Part shown: positions 50,166 to 58,004 of the stretch, one piece after another
How the letters are laid out: every line of letters starts with the position of its first letter
How positions within the stretch are numbered: position 1 is the first letter of the stretch
NCBI GenBank assembly: GCA_023436885.1
Contig: JAEZHI010000037.1
Coordinates: 1-61,790, forward strand
From: Pseudomonadota bacterium
GTDB lineage: Bacteria; Pseudomonadota; Alphaproteobacteria; Rhizobiales; Pleomorphomonadaceae
Reading direction: 5' to 3'
Length of the DNA: 61,790 nucleotides
Program-made: the position numbers and the translations under genes
The notes under the pieces: model-generated
Seen by the model: the letters and a program-made list of their open reading frames with translations, nothing else
Told to the model about the DNA's origin: nothing
Database searches by the model: none

Positions 50166-50879
50166 ATGGTCAGCGACCTCTCCTCTCTGGAACGAATTCC
50201 GCGGGTCGATCGCGTTCGCAGCGTCATGAACGCCCTTGCCGATCACATCGAGCGGGCCGGCATGAAGCCGGGCGACAAACTGCCCACCGAGCGCGAACTT
50301 TCGCTGGCGCTTGGCGTCGGCCGGTCGACGGTGCGCGAGGTGATCCGGCAGTTGCAGGCGCTCGGCGTGGCCGAGCCGCGTGTCGGTTCCGGCACCTTCC
50401 TCATCCGGACGATCACTTCCGGCACGATCCACGTGCCGCTGTCGCTCGACATGTCGCACTTGAGAGACGCGCTGCTCCAGACACTGGAGGTGCGGCGCGG
50501 CATCGAGGTGGAAGCCTCAGCAGTCGCCGCCTTGAAGCATACGCTCGACGATGTTCCGCTGATGGAAGCGACGCTTGCCGAAATGGAGCGCGTGCATCTC
50601 GACAAGGGCACGGCCGGCCGGGAAGACCTCGCCTTTCATCTGTCGATCTACGACGCCACCCACAACCCGCTGTTTCCGCGCCTGCTCGAGCAGATGCGCG
50701 AGACCTTCGAAAGTTTCTTCGACCAGCCATTCGACCGGCCGGATTTTGCCCGGCGGTCCTTTCCGGTCCATCGCGAACTGTTCGAGGCGATCGTCGCCCG
50801 TAACGTCGTGCTGGCGCGCGAGAAGACCTACGCGATCCTCGAAATCGTCGAGGAAGACATCAAGGACATGTCCAGATGA
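50166..50879 (+). CDS. GntR regulator of the FadR subfamily
   Basis: A 237-residue protein. Residues 10-75 form the winged helix (PTERELSLALGVGRSTVREV, IRQLQALGVAEPRVGSGTFL) and residues 95-230 the FCD effector domain with Asp/His metal-site candidates (EDLAFHLSIYDATHNPLF, FPVHRELFEAI). The effector is probably a carboxylate or a product of the operon. It overlaps the PLP gene by four bases, so it heads the operon that also includes the CUT1 transporter. Confidence 0.9.
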   Translation: MVSDLSSLERIPRVDRVRSVMNALADHIERAGMKPGDKLPTERELSLALGVGRSTVREVIRQLQALGVAEPRVGSGTFLIRTITSGTIHVPLSLDMSHLRDALLQTLEVRRGIEVEASAVAALKHTLDDVPLMEATLAEMERVHLDKGTAGREDLAFHLSIYDATHNPLFPRLLEQMRETFESFFDQPFDRPDFARRSFPVHRELFEAIVARNVVLAREKTYAILEIVEEDIKDMSR

Positions 50880-52045
50880 GTGAGGAAGCCGACCCGATCA
50901 GGCGCGCCAGCCTGATCGTCGCCCATGACGAAGCGAACGCCTATGACGCCGTAGTGCCACCGATCGTCCAGACGTCGCTGTTCACCTTCCCGTCCTATGA
51001 CGAGATGAACCAGACCTACATGGGCAAGAAGACCCGGCCGACCTACAGCCGCGGCCTCAACCCGACCGTTCGCCATTTCGAGGAGATGATCGCACGGCTG
51101 GAAGGCGGGGAAGATGCCATTGGCTTTGCTTCCGGCATGGCGGCGATTTCCTCGACTGTGATGACGTTTGTCCGGCCCGGCGACAAGCTTCTCTGCGTCC
51201 GCCATGTCTATCCCGACGCCTACCGCCTATTTGAAATTCTTTTGAAGCAGTACGGCGTCAACACCGTCTACGTGGATGGCCGCGACGAGGCGGCGGTCGC
51301 ACGCGAACTGCCCGGCGCCGCGCTGTTCTACCTCGAAAGCCCGACCAGCTGGTCGATGGATGCGCTCGACGTCTCTTCCCTCGCCGCGCTGGCCCGTAAG
51401 CATGGCGTCGTCACGGCGATCGACAACAGCTGGGCGTCGCCGGTCTTCCAGCAGCCTCTGTCGCTTGGCGTCGATCTGGTCCTCCATTCGGCGTCCAAAT
51501 ACATCGGCGGCCACTCGGATGTGGTCGCGGGCGTGGTGACGGGATCGAAGGCGCTGGTCGGCAAGATCCGTTCGACGACCTACCCCTATCTCGGGGGCAA
51601 GCTGTCGCCGTTCGACGCCTGGCTGCTGATCCGCGGCCTCCGGACACTGCCTGCCCGGATGAAGGCGCACGAGGCGGCCGCGCTCTACGTTGCCCGCAAG
51701 CTTGCCGCTCATCCGCTCGTAGAGAACGTTCTGCATCCCGGTCTCGGCAACAGTTTGCCGCCGGGCCTTCATGGCACCTCGGGCCTGTTCTCGTTCACGT
51801 TTACCGAGGGCGTCGACATTCCGAAATTCGCCGATCAGCTGAACCTCTTCAAACTCGGGGTCAGCTGGGGTGGCCACGAGAGCCTCGTGGTGCCGGCGAC
51901 CGTGGTTCACAACCAGGCCGCCGGGCCGAACTCGGCGGTCGACTTCGGCATCAGCCCGCGCGTGGTACGCCTGCATGTCGGCCTGGAAGGCGCGGAAGCG
52001 CTATGGGCCGACCTCGGCGCAGCCATCGACGCGGCGCGCATTTAG
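50876..52045 (+). CDS. Cys/Met metabolism PLP enzyme (cystathionine gamma-lyase-like)
   Basis: A 389-residue fold-type-I PLP enzyme. It has MGKKTRPTYSRGLNPTVRHF, EGGEDAIGFASGMAAISSTV, AIDNSWASPVFQQPL and the PLP Lys in LVLHSASKYIGGHSDVVAG. These features fit cystathionine beta/gamma-lyase, methionine gamma-lyase or related proteins; the substrate cannot be told. ATGA overlap with the FadR-type gene shows coupling. The neighbouring importer is of a sugar type, an unusual partner. Confidence 0.88.
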   Translation: MSEEADPIRRASLIVAHDEANAYDAVVPPIVQTSLFTFPSYDEMNQTYMGKKTRPTYSRGLNPTVRHFEEMIARLEGGEDAIGFASGMAAISSTVMTFVRPGDKLLCVRHVYPDAYRLFEILLKQYGVNTVYVDGRDEAAVARELPGAALFYLESPTSWSMDALDVSSLAALARKHGVVTAIDNSWASPVFQQPLSLGVDLVLHSASKYIGGHSDVVAGVVTGSKALVGKIRSTTYPYLGGKLSPFDAWLLIRGLRTLPARMKAHEAAALYVARKLAAHPLVENVLHPGLGNSLPPGLHGTSGLFSFTFTEGVDIPKFADQLNLFKLGVSWGGHESLVVPATVVHNQAAGPNSAVDFGISPRVVRLHVGLEGAEALWADLGAAIDAARI

Positions 52046-52094
52046 GAGGCCAACCAACCTCCTCAACGATCTTCCGGCTTGGAGGGGCCGGTTA

Positions 52095-52155
52095 GGGCAT
52101 CGGAGCAAATAAAAAACAGGGGCGCCGATGCCCGATCGGCCGGGATAACCGGCCG
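52095..52155 (+). promoter_or_regulatory. Two hairpins between the PLP gene and the binding-protein gene
   Basis: The first hairpin pairs GGGCATCGG (52095-52103) with CCGATGCCC (52125-52133); the second is CGGCCGG-GATAA-CCGGCCG at 52137-52155. Both are perfect. They may end the first part of the operon or set differential expression of the abundant binding protein. Confidence 0.55.
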
Positions 52156-52226
52156 GACAAAGAAGACCGCACGGCGGGGCCTCCAGTACCCGCCCTCATG
52201 TGGCAACCAAGGAAAGGGGAACTTTC

Positions 52227-53489
52227 ATGAATAGGATTTTGGCTATCGCGTCGCTATCGACGCTGCTCATGGCCGGCACGGCCCTCGCCGATACGACGCT
52301 GAAGCTGGTCGAGGTGATCACCAGCCCGGAGCGTACCGAGACGCTGAAGGGCATCGTCAAGACCTTCGAAGACGCCAACCCCGGCGCCAAGGTGGAGATC
52401 ATCTCCCTGCCGTGGAACCAAGCCTTTGAGAAATTCGCCACCATGGTTTCGGCGGGCGAGACGCCCGACGTGGTCGAGATGCCCGACACGTGGCTTGCGC
52501 TCTATGCCAACAACGGCGCGCTGGAGAATCTTGAGCCGTATCTCGCCAAGTGGCAGTACACCCAAGGCTTGACCTCGCGCGCCCTGGAGATGGGCCGCTC
52601 GGTGAAGAATACCGCCTACATGCTGCCCTACGGCTTCTATCTCCGGGCAATGTTCTACAACAAGAAGCTCTTGTCGGAGGCCGGCGTTAGCGAGCCGCCG
52701 AAGACACTCAACGAGTTCAAGGCTGCAGCCGAGAAGGTGTCGAAACTGCCTGGCAAGTCGGGCTATTGCCTGCGCGGCGGCCCCGGCGGCCTCAACGGTT
52801 GGGTGATGTTCGGCGCGACGATGGCTGGCGACAACAGCTTCTTCAAACCGGACGGTACCTCGACATTTGCCGATCCGGGCTGGGTGAAGGGCATCAGCTA
52901 TCTGGTCGACTTCTACAAGTCGGGCCTCGCCCCCAAGGACAGCGTCAACTGGGGTTTCAACGAAATCGTCGGGGGCTTCTATTCGGGCACCTGCGCCTTC
53001 CTTGACCAGGATCCGGACGCACTCATCTCGATCGCCGAACGCATGAAGCCGGAAGACTACGGTGTGGCTCCATTCCCGAAAGGGCCAGCCGGCAAGGCCT
53101 TCCCGACCATCGGCTACGGCGGCTGGTCAATGTTTGCCAATAGCGAGCACAAGGATCTCGCCTGGAACCTGATCTCGACGCTTGAAGCACCGGAAGGCAA
53201 TATCGCCTGGAACAAGCGTATCGGCGCCCTACCGATCCACACGGCTGCCGAGAAGGATCCCTTCTACGCCGGCGATCAGTTCAAGGGCTGGTTCGAGGAA
53301 CTTGCCGACCCCAATGTCACTCCGACGGTGATGCCGACGCATCTTGAGGAATTCGCCTTCTTCAAGGACTCGCTGGTGATCAAGACCAGCCAGCAGGCCC
53401 TTCTCGGTGAAATCACGCCAGAGGATCTCGCCAAGCAGTGGGCGGATTACCTGACGGCCGCACAGCAGAAGTTCCTCGCTGCCAAGTAA
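52227..53489 (+). CDS. CUT1 sugar-binding periplasmic protein
   Basis: A 420-residue binding protein with a Sec signal (ILAIASLSTLLMAGTALA) and a maltose-type fold: VEVITSPERTETLKGIVKTF, AKVEIISLPWNQAFEKFATM, PDVVEMPDTWLALYANNGAL. It belongs to the UgpB/MalE-like group. The start is the ATG at 52227 after AAGGGGA. It is followed by two permeases and an ATPase. The solute may be a disaccharide, a glycerophospho-compound or a glycosylated amino acid derivative. Confidence 0.93.
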   Translation: MNRILAIASLSTLLMAGTALADTTLKLVEVITSPERTETLKGIVKTFEDANPGAKVEIISLPWNQAFEKFATMVSAGETPDVVEMPDTWLALYANNGALENLEPYLAKWQYTQGLTSRALEMGRSVKNTAYMLPYGFYLRAMFYNKKLLSEAGVSEPPKTLNEFKAAAEKVSKLPGKSGYCLRGGPGGLNGWVMFGATMAGDNSFFKPDGTSTFADPGWVKGISYLVDFYKSGLAPKDSVNWGFNEIVGGFYSGTCAFLDQDPDALISIAERMKPEDYGVAPFPKGPAGKAFPTIGYGGWSMFANSEHKDLAWNLISTLEAPEGNIAWNKRIGALPIHTAAEKDPFYAGDQFKGWFEELADPNVTPTVMPTHLEEFAFFKDSLVIKTSQQALLGEITPEDLAKQWADYLTAAQQKFLAAK

Positions 53490-53503
53490 CGACGTGCCAG
53501 CAC

Positions 53504-53535
53504 CTTCCGATCAGGCTGACTGATCAGATCGGAAG
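53504..53535 (+). promoter_or_regulatory. Hairpin after the CUT1 binding-protein gene
   Basis: The arms CTTCCGATC (53504-53512) and GATCGGAAG (53527-53535) are perfect. An alternative, shorter stem GATCAG/CTGATC uses 53509-53514 and 53519-53524, so the two exclude each other. Hairpins after binding-protein genes commonly stabilise their mRNA or reduce read-through to the permeases. Confidence 0.55.
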
Positions 53536-53682
53536 ACGAACGCTCCGAGCTTGGACCTCCGGTGCGCCTCGCGTCGCCGGAGGTCAGTGCGATCCGTCGG
53601 TTCCATGTTCCGGCGGCGATCGAGCCCTCGTGCCTCCTGCACATCGAGCGCCTGCCCGCGAACCCATGCGAGTTTCTATCCG

Positions 53683-54618
53683 ATGACCTCAACCTCCGCG
53701 GCCGCGCCACCCAACGGCGACCGCCGAACGACAAAGCAAAGGCTCGCCGCACGCCTGGAGCCATGGCTCTATTCTGCGCCGGTGCTGATCCTGATCGTCG
53801 CCATCATGCTGGTGCCGCTGGCGCTAGGCATTTCCTATGCGTTTCGCGACATCAGGTTGCTCAATCCGTTCAGTGGTGCCTTCGTGGGCCTCAAGCATTT
53901 CCACGAACTCGCCAGCGATCGCGCCTTTCGCGGCGCTCTGATCAACACGCTATGGTGGACGTTCAGCTCGGTCATTCTGCAGTTCCTGTTCGGCCTGATC
54001 CTGGCGTTGCTGCTCAACCAGCCGTTCAAGGGGCGGGCACTTGCACAAGCGCTGTGCTTCCTTCCCTGGGCAGTCCCGAGTTTCCTGTCGGGCCTTGACT
54101 GGGCGTGGATGTTCAATCCCGTTGTCGGCCCCATTCCGCACTGGCTCTATGCGCTCGGAATTCTGTCGGAGCCCAGCAATATCCTCTCCGACCCACAGAC
54201 CGCCATGTGGGGGCCGGTCATCGCCAACGTCTGGTGGGGCATTCCCTTCTTCGCCATCACCATGCTGGCGGCATTGCAGGCGATTCCGAAAGATCTCTAC
54301 GAAGCGGCCGAGATCGATGGCGCCGGACCGATCGAACGCTTTCGCTCGATCACCGTCCCCTTCCTGGCGCCGACCATGGCGATCTCAATCCTGCTGCGCA
54401 CGGTGTGGATCGCCAATTTCGCCGACCTCATCGTCGTTATGACCAACGGCGGGCCGGCAGACCGGACCCAGATCGTCGCGAGCTACATCTTCACCCAGGC
54501 CTTCCGTCGGCTCGACTTCGGCTATGCCTCGGCGATCGCCCTGGTGCTGCTGGTGCTGTTGCTTGCCTACTCGATGCTGATCGTCATCCTGCGCCAAACC
54601 ATGCTGTCGAGGCACTGA
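53683..54618 (+). CDS. CUT1 ABC transporter permease (MalF/UgpA type)
   Basis: A 311-residue permease: six helices, first APVLILIVAIMLVPLALGIS, and EAA loop LYEAAEIDGAGPIERFRSIT. ATG 53683 is preferred; the longer frame from 53551 is rich in Arg and lacks a ribosome site. It partners with the permease one base downstream. Confidence 0.92.
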   Translation: MTSTSAAAPPNGDRRTTKQRLAARLEPWLYSAPVLILIVAIMLVPLALGISYAFRDIRLLNPFSGAFVGLKHFHELASDRAFRGALINTLWWTFSSVILQFLFGLILALLLNQPFKGRALAQALCFLPWAVPSFLSGLDWAWMFNPVVGPIPHWLYALGILSEPSNILSDPQTAMWGPVIANVWWGIPFFAITMLAALQAIPKDLYEAAEIDGAGPIERFRSITVPFLAPTMAISILLRTVWIANFADLIVVMTNGGPADRTQIVASYIFTQAFRRLDFGYASAIALVLLVLLLAYSMLIVILRQTMLSRH

Positions 54619-54619
54619 C

Positions 54620-55453
54620 ATGACCAGAAAGCGCATCGTCCTGACCGTGCTGCATCGGCTGGCCGTCCTTGCCTATGTGGCCTTCGCCCTGTTCCCGCTG
54701 TTCTGGTTGCTCAAGGTGTCGGTGACGCCGACGAGCCTGCTCTATACCGAGGGAATCCGGCTGTGGCCGTCGCGGGCGAGCCTCGAGCACTATCAGTTCG
54801 TCCTGACCCACTCGAACTTCCCGACCTTCTTCCTCAACTCGACCATCGTTTCGGCGTCGACGGCGGTGATCGTCACCATCGTTTCCTCGCTGGCCGGCTA
54901 CGCCATGTCGCGCTTCTTCTTTCGCGGCAAATACTGGATCGTCGCCCTGCTCTTGCTGACCCAGATGTTCCCGCTGGTCATGCTGATCGCGCCGATGTTC
55001 AAGATGCTGTCGCCGCTCGGGCTGACCAACAGTCTCACCGGCCTCGTGATCGTCTACGTCGCCTTCAACGTGCCCTTTGCCACCTTTCTGATGCAGTCCT
55101 TCTTCGACGGCATCCCGAAGGATCTCGAGGACGCGGCGATGATCGACGGCGCCACACGGTTCACCGCCTTCCGACAGATCATCCTGCCGCTGACGCTGCC
55201 GGGCATTGCCGCGACGCTGGGCTTCGTATTCACGGCCGCCTGGAGCGAGCTGCTGTTCGCGCTGATGCTGATATCCGGCGAAAAGGCGACCACCTTCCCA
55301 GTCGGTCTCCTGTCCTTCGTCTCCAAGTTCTCGGTCGACTTCGGACAGATGATGGCCGCTGGCGTTCTGGCACTGATCCCGGCCTGCCTGTTCTTCCTTC
55401 TGATCCAGCGCTATCTCGTGCAGGGCCTGACGGCCGGCGCGGTGAAGGGCTGA
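54620..55453 (+). CDS. CUT1 ABC transporter permease (MalG/UgpE type)
   Basis: A 277-residue permease with six helices (VAFALFPLFWLLKVSVTPTS; IVALLLLTQMFPLVMLIAPM) and EAA loop LEDAAMIDGATRFTAFRQII. It begins one base after the previous stop and ends 11 bases before the ATPase start. Confidence 0.93.
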   Translation: MTRKRIVLTVLHRLAVLAYVAFALFPLFWLLKVSVTPTSLLYTEGIRLWPSRASLEHYQFVLTHSNFPTFFLNSTIVSASTAVIVTIVSSLAGYAMSRFFFRGKYWIVALLLLTQMFPLVMLIAPMFKMLSPLGLTNSLTGLVIVYVAFNVPFATFLMQSFFDGIPKDLEDAAMIDGATRFTAFRQIILPLTLPGIAATLGFVFTAAWSELLFALMLISGEKATTFPVGLLSFVSKFSVDFGQMMAAGVLALIPACLFFLLIQRYLVQGLTAGAVKG

Positions 55454-55464
55454 GGAGCATTTCC

Positions 55465-56532
55465 ATGGCTTCCATCACCATTGAGGCGATCACCAAGACC
55501 TTCGGCGCCGTGCCGGTGCTGCACGACATCGACCTTTCCATCGGCGACGGCGAGTTCGTGGTGCTGGTCGGTCCATCCGGCTGCGGCAAGTCGACGCTGC
55601 TCCGGATGATCGCCGGGCTCGAAGACATCACCGCCGGCGAAATTCGCATCGATGATCGCCGCATCAACGAAGTCGCACCCAAGGACCGAGACATCGCCAT
55701 GGTGTTCCAGTCCTATGCGCTCTATCCGCATATGACCGTGGCCGACAACATGAGCTACAGCCTGAAGCTCAGAAAGACCGCCAGGGAAAGGATCGCCGAG
55801 GCGGTCGGGGCAGCGGCCGGCAAGCTGGGGCTCGATCCACTCCTGGCCCGGCGGCCCAAGGCACTCTCTGGCGGACAGCGCCAGCGCGTCGCCATGGGCC
55901 GGGCCATCGTTCGCCACCCCAAGGCCTTCCTGTTCGACGAGCCGCTCAGCAATCTCGACGCGCGGCTGCGCGAGCAGATGCGGGCCGAGATCAAGCGCCT
56001 GCACAAATCGATCGGCGCCACGTCCGTCTACGTCACCCACGATCAGATCGAAGCGATGACGCTGGCCGACCGCATCGTCGCCATGCATGGCGGCATCATC
56101 CAGCAGGTCGGCAACCCGCTCGATCTTTACGATCGCCCCGCCAACCTATTCGTCGCCGGCTTCATCGGCTCGCCGGCCATGAACTTCGTGGAGGGGCACT
56201 GCCGTGGCGGCACCATCGAGACCGACGACGGCAGCAAGGTCGCCATCCCCGAGGGAATCCACCTCACCGAGGGGCAGGCGGTGACCATCGGCATCCGGCC
56301 GGAGCATGTGCGCATCGTCGCCGGTCCGGAGGCTGGCAGTTATACGGCGCGCGTCGATCTGGTCGAACCCACCGGTTTCGGCACCATCGTGCACGTCCGC
56401 CTGCTCGGCCAGGATCTCAAAATCTACACGCTGGAACGTGGCGTGGCAGCCGTGGGGCAACCGCTGCACATCGCCCTCGACAGCAACCGGCTGCATGTCT
56501 TCGATCGCGAGACGACGAACCGCATCGGGTGA
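55465..56532 (+). CDS. CUT1 ABC transporter ATPase (UgpC/MsmK type)
   Basis: A 355-residue ATPase: Walker A GPSGCGKSTL, Q-loop MVFQSYALYPH, signature LSGGQRQRVAMGRAI, Walker B AFLFDEPLSNLDA and switch THDQIEAMTLADRI. Residues 235-355 hold the TOBE/MalK regulatory domain. The open frame reads back to 54763 but that is a shadow of the permease; the ATG at 55465 has GAGGAG upstream. It completes a CUT1 importer. Such ATPases can serve several transporters. Confidence 0.95.
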   Translation: MASITIEAITKTFGAVPVLHDIDLSIGDGEFVVLVGPSGCGKSTLLRMIAGLEDITAGEIRIDDRRINEVAPKDRDIAMVFQSYALYPHMTVADNMSYSLKLRKTARERIAEAVGAAAGKLGLDPLLARRPKALSGGQRQRVAMGRAIVRHPKAFLFDEPLSNLDARLREQMRAEIKRLHKSIGATSVYVTHDQIEAMTLADRIVAMHGGIIQQVGNPLDLYDRPANLFVAGFIGSPAMNFVEGHCRGGTIETDDGSKVAIPEGIHLTEGQAVTIGIRPEHVRIVAGPEAGSYTARVDLVEPTGFGTIVHVRLLGQDLKIYTLERGVAAVGQPLHIALDSNRLHVFDRETTNRIG

Positions 56533-56560
56533 GGCGGGATTCGAAATTCCCGATCCATCT

Positions 56561-56594
56561 GCGAACGGCCGGTGTGCATGCACCGGCCGTTCGC
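56561..56594 (+). terminator. Strong hairpin terminator at the end of the CUT1 operon
   Basis: A perfect 14-base-pair stem (GCGAACGGCCGGTG at 56561-56574 with its complement at 56581-56594) and a 6-base loop lie 29 bases after the ATPase stop. A short T stretch (AATTTT) follows at 56605-56610. It separates the CUT1 and CUT2 operons. Confidence 0.8.
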
Positions 56595-56922
56595 GCATCC
56601 AGCCAATTTTGAGGAACAAGCCATACCCGGAAGTCGTTGGGTGAGGTCTTGAAGGGGACCCGGCCGAACATTTCGTACGGCGATCGAAATTATTACGCGC
56701 GTAAAATTTCTATGTTGACATGCGATAACATTCCATGATGTGTTGGCCTCGCTGAGACGCAGGGAGACCTCCGTCGAGGCGTGTTTGCCGCAAGGCCCGT
56801 TGAGGGCCCAATGGGCGAGGTTCCGTCTGACGCGAGCCTGTTCGCCCGACAGTTCAACACCGGCCGACATGTCTCCTGATCCTGAGGATGGGTCGGAGCG
56901 GCGGCCATGTGGGAGGAACACA
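56595..56922. promoter_or_regulatory. Promoter region of the second CUT2 operon, with palindrome
   Basis: The perfect palindrome TTACGCGCGTAA at 56693-56704 is followed 10 bases on by TTGACA (56715-56720), a good -35; the -10 is not clear. The dyad could be the operator of a sugar-responsive repressor not encoded in the window. A GGGAGGAA ribosome site lies just before the ATG at 56923. Confidence 0.6.
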
Positions 56923-57813
56923 ATGACCATTCGTTCGCTTGCTCGCCTGGCTCTCGCCGGCTCCGCCTTTGCTTTCCTGGCCACCTCGGCCATGGCCGAC
57001 GGCATTGGCGCTTCGTTGCTCACCCAGCAGCATCCGTTCTACATCGAGCTTGCCGACGCCATGAAGGCCGAGGCCACCGCCAAGAACGTCAAGCTCGAAG
57101 TGGCGATCGCCAACCAGGACCTCAACAAGCAGCTCGCCGACGTCGAAGACTTCATTGTCAAGGGCGTCGATGTGATCGTGCTGTCGCCGGTCGACAGCAA
57201 GGGCGTGAAGGCGGTCATCGAGAAGGCTCAGAAGGCCGGCATCAAGGTGATCACCGTCGACGTGCCGGCAACCGGCGTGAAGGTCACGTCCTATATCGGC
57301 ACCGACAACTACACCGGCGGCGTCAAGGCTGGCGAGCTGATGGCCAAGGAACTCGGTGACAAGGGCAAGGTCGCCATCATCGACTATCCGACGGTGCAGT
57401 CGGTGGTGAACCGCATCGACGGCTTCAAGAAGGCCATTGGCGAGCACAAGGACGTTCAGATCGTCGCCCAGCAGACCGGCATCACCCGCGCCGAGGCGCT
57501 GGCTGCCGCTCAGAACATGCTGCAGGCCAACCCAGACATCCAGGGTATCTTCGGCTTCGGCGACGATGCCGCGCTGGCTGCCGCAGTGGCGGTGAAGTCG
57601 GCCGGTCTCGAGAACCAGGTCAAGGTGATCGGTTTCGATGGCATGGAAGAGGCCCGCAAGGCTGTCGACACCAACCCGGTCATGGTTGGCGTCATCCAGC
57701 AGTTCCCGGGTGAGATGGGCAAGCGCGCCGTCGATACGGCGATCGACGTCATCGCCGGCAAGGAAGTGCCGGCCGAGCAGCCGATCGAGCCGGGCGTCTA
57801 CACCCGCAAGTGA
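56923..57813 (+). CDS. CUT2 sugar-binding periplasmic protein
   Basis: A 296-residue type I binding protein with a Sec signal (LARLALAGSAFAFLATSAMA). It reads SLLTQQHPFYIELADAMKAE, VEDFIVKGVDVIVLSPVDSK, VSYIGTD-like segment and VIGFDGMEEARKAVDTNPVM. It heads an operon with an RbsA-like ATPase, permease, PfkB kinase and a KbaZ-like gene, so the solute is likely a ketohexose or hexitol. Confidence 0.93.
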   Translation: MTIRSLARLALAGSAFAFLATSAMADGIGASLLTQQHPFYIELADAMKAEATAKNVKLEVAIANQDLNKQLADVEDFIVKGVDVIVLSPVDSKGVKAVIEKAQKAGIKVITVDVPATGVKVTSYIGTDNYTGGVKAGELMAKELGDKGKVAIIDYPTVQSVVNRIDGFKKAIGEHKDVQIVAQQTGITRAEALAAAQNMLQANPDIQGIFGFGDDAALAAAVAVKSAGLENQVKVIGFDGMEEARKAVDTNPVMVGVIQQFPGEMGKRAVDTAIDVIAGKEVPAEQPIEPGVYTRK

Positions 57814-58004
57814 CGTAAACCGAGAGCACGCGGGATCGCATCCGCCGAAAGGTCGATAGACTTTTCAGAACAGGCGGCCGCATGAGAGCAAGGGGCCGCC
57901 CCGTCCGGTACACCCTTGATGGCGAGCGGTCCCGCGTCTTCCCTCCCTCGGTCGGTCCGATATTTGTCGCGGCCGAGGGGTTTCACGTCGGAAAGGAGGC
58001 GGGC
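57814..58004. other. Short gap between CUT2 binding-protein and ATPase genes
   Basis: No gene is supported. The ATPase frame stays open back to 57882, but AGGAGG lies just before the ATG at 58005, so the upstream part is probably untranslated. Confidence 0.6.

Noticed and set aside
53521..53540. AGATCGGAAGA, similar to an Illumina adapter
   Set aside because: The match stops after 11 bases and the sequence is one arm of a perfect hairpin between two intact operon genes, so contamination is unlikely.
54763..55464. N-terminal extension of the UgpC-type ATPase
   Set aside because: The extension is out of frame with, and inside, the permease gene; the real start at 55465 has a ribosome site and gives the normal family length.
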